A stretch of 64,000 bases of DNA from G963669295 sp963669295. Its GTDB lineage: Bacteria > Bacteroidota > Bacteroidia > Flavobacteriales_D > CALLUQ01. The translations under genes were made by a program, and so were the position numbers. The notes beneath the pieces were generated by a model. That model had not been told where the DNA came from. It saw only the letters and a program-made list of their open reading frames with translations, and made no database searches. The stretch covers positions 5,766,001 through 5,830,000 of the forward strand of contig OY769938.1 of the NCBI GenBank assembly GCA_963669295.1, in the 5' to 3' direction. Shown in pieces: positions 59,705-64,000 of the stretch. Position 1 is the first letter of the stretch. Each line of letters starts with the position of its first letter.

Positions 59705-60205
59705 TTATAGTTTTACAGTTTGTATTTCCTTTACTGAAAGGTCGTCTTTTATTTTTTCCAGCTTCATTGAATCGTACTGACTGTTAAAAGGCAGTCGGAT
59801 GGAGTAGCGCTCTGAATTTAAACGAACGGAAGCTGTTTCCATATGCCCGTCTTCACCTGGGTATTCCAACTCTTTGTACAAGGGGTCATCGATCATCGTT
59901 TGGCTCATTACCGCACCACTTTGATCGAGTAGTGTACAAAGGATTTTACCGGGCTGTAAAAGCAACTCACCACTTTTGGTGGTATAGCGCTTTTGTTTGT
60001 ATGTTTTTAACTTTCCTTCGGTTACTTTAGCACTCAGTATATCAATGCTTCGGTTACCATTGTTATCTTGCTCGAACAGCAAGTTCACAAACATGATTTT
60101 GTTGGGTGGATTGTTCGCATTTTGCGAATAACTCCAACCATAACATGCAAGCATGAGTCCAAAGACAAGCATGCCATGCCATAGCTTGGTTTTCATAGTT
60201 TTCAT
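59705..60205 (-). CDS. Secreted hypothetical protein upstream of the M64 gene
   Basis: A 166-residue protein with a signal peptide (about 1-28, ending GWSYSQ; a later ATG gives MKTKLWHG). The mature part (FVNLLFEQDNNGNRSIDILS, GELLLQPGKILCTLLDQSG) looks like a single beta-sandwich. No family recognised. It is 6 nt before the M64 peptidase on the same strand, so one operon; a link to that secreted peptidase is likely but unproven. A perfect 21-nt palindrome lies 20 nt upstream of the start. Confidence 0.7.
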   Translation of the reverse strand: MKTMKTKLWHGMLVFGLMLACYGWSYSQNANNPPNKIMFVNLLFEQDNNGNRSIDILSAKVTEGKLKTYKQKRYTTKSGELLLQPGKILCTLLDQSGAVMSQTMIDDPLYKELEYPGEDGHMETASVRLNSERYSIRLPFNSQYDSMKLEKIKDDLSVKEIQTVKL

Positions 60206-60225
60206 TTGGTTTTTAGTGTTAGTTC

Positions 60226-60246
60226 GTATTGCTCAATGAGCAATAC
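60226..60246. promoter_or_regulatory. Perfect 10-bp inverted repeat upstream of the 59705-60205 gene
   Basis: GTATTGCTCA-A-TGAGCAATAC, symmetric about 60236, 20 nt upstream of the start at 60205. It could be an operator or a 5'-UTR hairpin. No T run follows on either strand, so it is not a typical terminator. The rest of 60206-60517 is AT-rich and otherwise blank apart from the terminator at 60456-60493. Confidence 0.55.
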
Positions 60247-60455
60247 AAGATTAGTGGTTTATAGAAATTGAGTAAAGCAGTATGTCAAATAACAATAATT
60301 GAATATACGTATTTATAACAAGAAACACCAGCAATAATAGGTCTGAAAAAAGTCAGGATCTGGTATCAGAAAATGATTTATTAAAGCTTCAGTGGAGGGA
60401 GTATCTTGCTTTACAAATTACCTTAAGTAAAGAAAGATATAGGTTGTTGCTTATC

Positions 60456-60493
60456 AGAAAAAAGAAAAGCCCCAACCTTTCGGTCGGGGCTTC
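60456..60493 (-). terminator. Terminator of the choice-of-anchor protein gene
   Basis: Minus strand: AAGCCCCGACC, GAAA tetraloop, GGTTGGGGCTT, then TTCTTTTTT. One pair is G-U on the minus strand but a mismatch on the plus strand, supporting minus-strand direction. Confidence 0.85.
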
Positions 60494-60517
60494 TCCGAGA
60501 TGAATCGTAAAACGAAA

Positions 60518-62218
60518 CTATTGTTTCACAAACTGAAGTGTTTTACGCACTTCAGAAGTCGTTACATTAATGGTATAAACACCAGCTGCCCAATTATCAA
60601 CACTAATGGTTTTGTTCATAGTGCTAATATTTCTGAATGACTCGGTGTGTACTGCCTGACCTAAGCTGTTCATTACTTCAACAGTAAAGTCAGTTTGGTC
60701 TACAAAAGCAACGTTTAAGTTTACATTGCTAACTGCAGGATTAGGATAAGCAGAGATGATGATTCCGTCTTCATCAGTCATTGCAACATCCTCAAGGCCT
60801 ACACCAGTAGAATCGGCAAAGTTGCCACGAAGGAAATAAGTTACGTTGAAGTTGAAATCTTCGTTGTTAGACCAGCCACCAAATGGGTTACCTGGGAAAT
60901 CCACCCAGCCAGTTCCAAGAGTAAAGATTGCAGAAGTAGTTCCCAATACAGTATTTGAATCAGGCTCAACCACAACCAATACAAAGTCAGTTGGAACTGT
61001 AACAGGTGCAGCCATAGTGATTAAGTGAGGACCAGGGCCGTTAATCATCATTGAATCAGTTTCAAAAAGAACAGCGTTAGGAGTACCTCCGTTCATGTCA
61101 AGAACTTGTGCCCTTGTGTACTGCCCGTCCATAGTACCTGTTGCATTAGGATCAATCAACCAGGTAATAGAAGTTAAATCATCAGAAGCAGGAATGGTAA
61201 ATTGGTTACCCAACCAACCGATGGTACCTGCACCGATACCTAAAGTACCTGTAATGATTGCATCGTCTTTAGCTATGGTAGAGTCAGTTACCATAATGGT
61301 ATCAGACATCATTACATCGTTTGCTGCATTTTGATCAGTTTCTGCAATAGTAACATCATAGTGCACTACGTATTGACCTACTTGTACAGGAACAAAGTTA
61401 CCTAAGTTCTCAGTAGAAGTTTGACCAGCAGTTAATGTTACACCAGCAGAAGAAGTAGTGTATACAGAACCTGTACCTACCAATTCAACATCAGCATTCA
61501 ATTGAGCGTTGGTTACTGTACCAGCAGCCGTGTTCTCAATTGTACCACCTAAATCAATACCAATACCCAATCCAACAGGAAGTTGAGTGTAAGTAGTGTG
61601 AATTGCATCAACTGCAGTAACAGCAGCATCTTCACCACCAGGAATCTCGTCAATAACAACATTATCAATCATCAACGTGAACATGTCAGTTGAGTTATTG
61701 TGCCATGCTAAGTAAACGCTTTGGTTCGCGTAAGTAGCTAAGCTGAATGTTTGACGTACAGCAGGGTTAGCACCAGCCCCTACAGTGTAAATTGCTGGGT
61801 TAGCGTTAAATCCAGCTGCATCTGGAGTAGTGGTCGAGATTCTCAACTCGTATCCATCAGGATAAGCAGGATCCTGTGCCTTCTCGTCATAAGAAATTTG
61901 AGGAGCAGCACCCAAAGTAACTTGTGGAGTAATCATCCAGTCATCAGCAGGGACAATAGGATCATACCACGATGAGCTAACTGCAGCAGAATCCATCACA
62001 CCAGTAGTGTCATAGTCTTCTAAGATTCTCCATGAACCAGAGTTAGGTACCCATCCCAGGTTAGCGTTGTAAGTACCACCATCACCATCGATAGTAGTCC
62101 AACCTGCAGGCCAACCGTTGTTAAAGTCTTCGCTTAAATGAACCTGAGCAGCAGCCGTTAACGTCAAAAATGACATCACTACAGCCAAGGTCATTAGCTT
62201 AAAAGTAGAATTCATCAT
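60518..62218 (-). CDS. Secreted choice-of-anchor J protein with T9SS type A sorting domain
   Basis: A 566-residue cargo protein. Signal peptide 1-25 (TLTAAAQ). The choice-of-anchor/cleaved-adhesin domain lies at about 27-190 (LSEDFNNGWPAGWTTIDGD, DDWMITPQVTLG, LAWHNNSTDMFTLMIDNV). A CARDB/Ig-like domain (about 200-315) and a third beta domain follow. The type A sorting domain is the last ~75 residues (ISAYPNPAVSNVNLNVAFVD...GVYTINVTTSEVRKTLQFVKQ). Codon use is more A/T-rich and regular, suggesting high expression. Likely an adhesin or surface-bound protein. Confidence 0.9.
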   Translation of the reverse strand: MMNSTFKLMTLAVVMSFLTLTAAAQVHLSEDFNNGWPAGWTTIDGDGGTYNANLGWVPNSGSWRILEDYDTTGVMDSAAVSSSWYDPIVPADDWMITPQVTLGAAPQISYDEKAQDPAYPDGYELRISTTTPDAAGFNANPAIYTVGAGANPAVRQTFSLATYANQSVYLAWHNNSTDMFTLMIDNVVIDEIPGGEDAAVTAVDAIHTTYTQLPVGLGIGIDLGGTIENTAAGTVTNAQLNADVELVGTGSVYTTSSAGVTLTAGQTSTENLGNFVPVQVGQYVVHYDVTIAETDQNAANDVMMSDTIMVTDSTIAKDDAIITGTLGIGAGTIGWLGNQFTIPASDDLTSITWLIDPNATGTMDGQYTRAQVLDMNGGTPNAVLFETDSMMINGPGPHLITMAAPVTVPTDFVLVVVEPDSNTVLGTTSAIFTLGTGWVDFPGNPFGGWSNNEDFNFNVTYFLRGNFADSTGVGLEDVAMTDEDGIIISAYPNPAVSNVNLNVAFVDQTDFTVEVMNSLGQAVHTESFRNISTMNKTISVDNWAAGVYTINVTTSEVRKTLQFVKQ

Positions 62219-62365
62219 AAGTGTATTATTTTAGTTTTGGATTTTAAGAGGCACGAAGTTACGCCAAAAAAGTTGAAAAACCATGGATTTTTATCAACAT
62301 CAACGAAATGGAAGGATTAGATATAAATACAGGTCAATGAGCAATGCTAACCATACGCTGTATTA

Positions 62366-64000
62366 CTAGAGTGCTATAGCATTTAACACAAAAGCCTGCA
62401 ACACAAAATTATTGTTGGCGACCAATATAACAGGTTGTTTTTCAACACCAACAAATACCATTTGCACATCTTTTACATTAGCTGGTGCATAAAACCCTGA
62501 CTCCATCACCGACATAGGTTTAAACTTGCCTGTACCATCCCCCAACAAACACATCCCTATTCCTGCATCGTGACGCACTGTCTCCACCTCGGCATCAAAA
62601 TGATTGCCTGCCATGATTATGTCTTTATGCCCATCCTTGTTAATGTCGAACATCACCATTCCCATTACCGGTGCGATTTGTGCCGCATTGGGCAATGCTT
62701 CTACCGTAAAGGTATTATCACCATTGTTACGAATAAAGGAGCTTTTGAAGTATTTGGCTTCCAGGTGCAATGCATTATTAAGTTGTTCTTCGGTATACAG
62801 AGTAACCAGATCGGCCTCAGCAAACTCCTTATAGGTAGGGAATTTTTGTTGTAAAAAGGGCATTTGCTCTGAAGAACATTCTCGGCCACGCACAGGGTAG
62901 TTTTTGCCATTTTGGTAACTACTTAGTACAATATCATTGGTGCCTGTTCCATCAAAGTCGCCACAGTAAACATTAAATGGCTTATCGATGCTTCCTTTGA
63001 ACTTGTGGTTCTTTCCAAAGTTTCCGGCCACAAAGTCTATATCACCATCATTATCGAAATCACCCGGCAATAGGCTGTACCAAAATCCTTCAGTATTATT
63101 CAACTTTACATGCTCTGTTATATTCTCATAACGGTAACGATAATCGCCTAATTCATTGTTAAATAAGGTTAATGTCATCCACTCCCCTATTATAAACAAG
63201 TCGAGATCACCATCGTTGTCATAATCAGTAAAGGCAGCATCGGTTACCAATCCAGGGGTTTCCAAACCTGGGCCTTCCTGTTTAGTCGCGTCAATAAACT
63301 TACCTCCATCATTTTGCAACAGGTAACTGCGCGCTGGCATGGGGTAATTCCCAGGTACTATTCTTCCTCCTACAAACAAGTCCAGGTCGCCATCATTGTC
63401 GTAATCACCCGCAATCACCTTTTTTCCACTACTCAACATTTCGGGCAACGCACCGGCACTTTTCTTGTATTGTCCATGTCCATTATTAAAATATAATCGA
63501 TCCTGCAGCAACTTACTATTTTGTGCTACTTCATTACCACCACTTACCACATACAAGTCAAGATCGCCATCCCCATCGGCATCAAATAGCAATGACCCCA
63601 GGTCTTCACATGCCTTGTCTGCCTCAAAAGTTGGGTTAGGTGCTATGGTAAAAGTGCCATTGGTAGTTTGCACATGCAGGGCTCCTGCCGACCCACTGGC
63701 ACCACCAATATAGAAATCATCCAACCCATCACCGTTCACATCACCAGTACTAATGCTTGGTCCATTGGCCGACTGCTTATGCGGCAACAAAATTTCTTTT
63801 GCAAAATCGTTGTATGGATTCTCTTTGTGCATGTAGTTGATGCCCAGATTTTGCGGAGCAAAACTGAAAGGCCGTGCTACACTGGCATTGTTTGATGCAT
63901 GTGTTGCACCATTGGCATCTACATTTAACAACTGATTAGGCTGTACTCCTTTCATCGTTGTTATCTTTCCATCAGGCCATTGCACAGTAAGTAAATCGAC
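62366..64000 (-). CDS. FG-GAP/VCBS-repeat protein with ASPIC/UnbV domain (N-terminus outside window)
   Basis: 545 codons of a secreted repeat protein; the frame continues past position 64000. The first visible residues (VDLLTVQWPDGKITTMKGVQPNQLLNVD) match the ASPIC/UnbV domain end. Then follow about seven FG-GAP/VCBS calcium-binding repeats (DVNGDGLDDFYIGG, DADGDGDLDLYVVSGGN, DYDNDGDLDLFVGGR, DINKDGHKDIIMAGNH). No T9SS sorting domain at the C-terminus (VLNAIAL). In CRTAC1-like proteins UnbV usually follows the repeats; here at least one block of repeats comes after it, so the whole protein is probably a double module. Confidence 0.85.
   Translation of the reverse strand, partial: VDLLTVQWPDGKITTMKGVQPNQLLNVDANGATHASNNASVARPFSFAPQNLGINYMHKENPYNDFAKEILLPHKQSANGPSISTGDVNGDGLDDFYIGGASGSAGALHVQTTNGTFTIAPNPTFEADKACEDLGSLLFDADGDGDLDLYVVSGGNEVAQNSKLLQDRLYFNNGHGQYKKSAGALPEMLSSGKKVIAGDYDNDGDLDLFVGGRIVPGNYPMPARSYLLQNDGGKFIDATKQEGPGLETPGLVTDAAFTDYDNDGDLDLFIIGEWMTLTLFNNELGDYRYRYENITEHVKLNNTEGFWYSLLPGDFDNDGDIDFVAGNFGKNHKFKGSIDKPFNVYCGDFDGTGTNDIVLSSYQNGKNYPVRGRECSSEQMPFLQQKFPTYKEFAEADLVTLYTEEQLNNALHLEAKYFKSSFIRNNGDNTFTVEALPNAAQIAPVMGMVMFDINKDGHKDIIMAGNHFDAEVETVRHDAGIGMCLLGDGTGKFKPMSVMESGFYAPANVKDVQMVFVGVEKQPVILVANNNFVLQAFVLNAIAL

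Overview
The window reads as a chromosomal segment of a Bacteroidota bacterium, probably a free-living marine or freshwater lineage near Flavobacteriia/Saprospiria (lineage is inference). Evidence: seven secreted proteins with type IX secretion (T9SS) C-terminal sorting domains, an ECF sigma factor without -35/-10 type promoters nearby, repeated Bacteroidota-type promoter boxes (TTTG/TTTA, 16-19 nt, TAnnTTTG), few Shine-Dalgarno sequences, and housekeeping genes of that phylum. Coding density is high.

Layout. 1-8.4 kb: 5' part of an ECF sigma factor, an rRNA m5U methyltransferase, a formyltransferase-like protein, a TPMT-like methyltransferase, a DUF4173-like membrane protein and a giant T9SS type B surface protein with eight Ig-like repeats. 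8.6-14.7 kb: a peptide-export locus. Six consecutive tiny genes encode 51-61 residue precursors with double-glycine leaders and cysteine-bearing cores; a strong terminator separates them from a four-gene run (membrane protein, membrane-anchored thioredoxin-like protein, C39 peptidase-containing ABC exporter, then a secreted six-cysteine protein). 14.7-17.5 kb: phosphoribosyltransferase, shikimate kinase, GNAT-like protein. 17.6-20.1 kb: tRNA-Lys(UUU) followed by a tandem array of 114/122-nt structured repeats, a duplicated tRNA 3' end, then an AT-rich accessory pair (AbiV-like protein and EndoU-like nuclease) closed by another copy of the same repeat. 20.1-28 kb: TPR protein, Asp beta-hydroxylase-family protein, S41 peptidase, TPR-adenylate cyclase, large membrane protein, response regulator. 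28.3-29.7 kb: a ThiF-type gene whose 3' end is replaced by a 21-nt minisatellite. 29.7-40.5 kb: four T9SS cargo genes plus a class III CoA-transferase. 41.4-45.5 kb: biotin operon bioB-F-D-A. 45.7-46.9 kb: trmD-rplS. 46.9-57.4 kb: lipoprotein, PorE-like OmpA protein, AsmA-like protein with coiled-coil tail, DAACS symporter, aroC, M28 lipoprotein peptidase, hutI. 57.5-64 kb: M64 peptidase and choice-of-anchor protein (both T9SS cargo) and an FG-GAP/UnbV protein running off the right edge.

The two parts most likely to hold something undescribed are the double-glycine peptide locus (9.39-14.62 kb) and the repeat-bounded AbiV/EndoU islet next to tRNA-Lys (17.6-20.1 kb). All functional calls come from reading motifs by eye; no database search or folding program was run.
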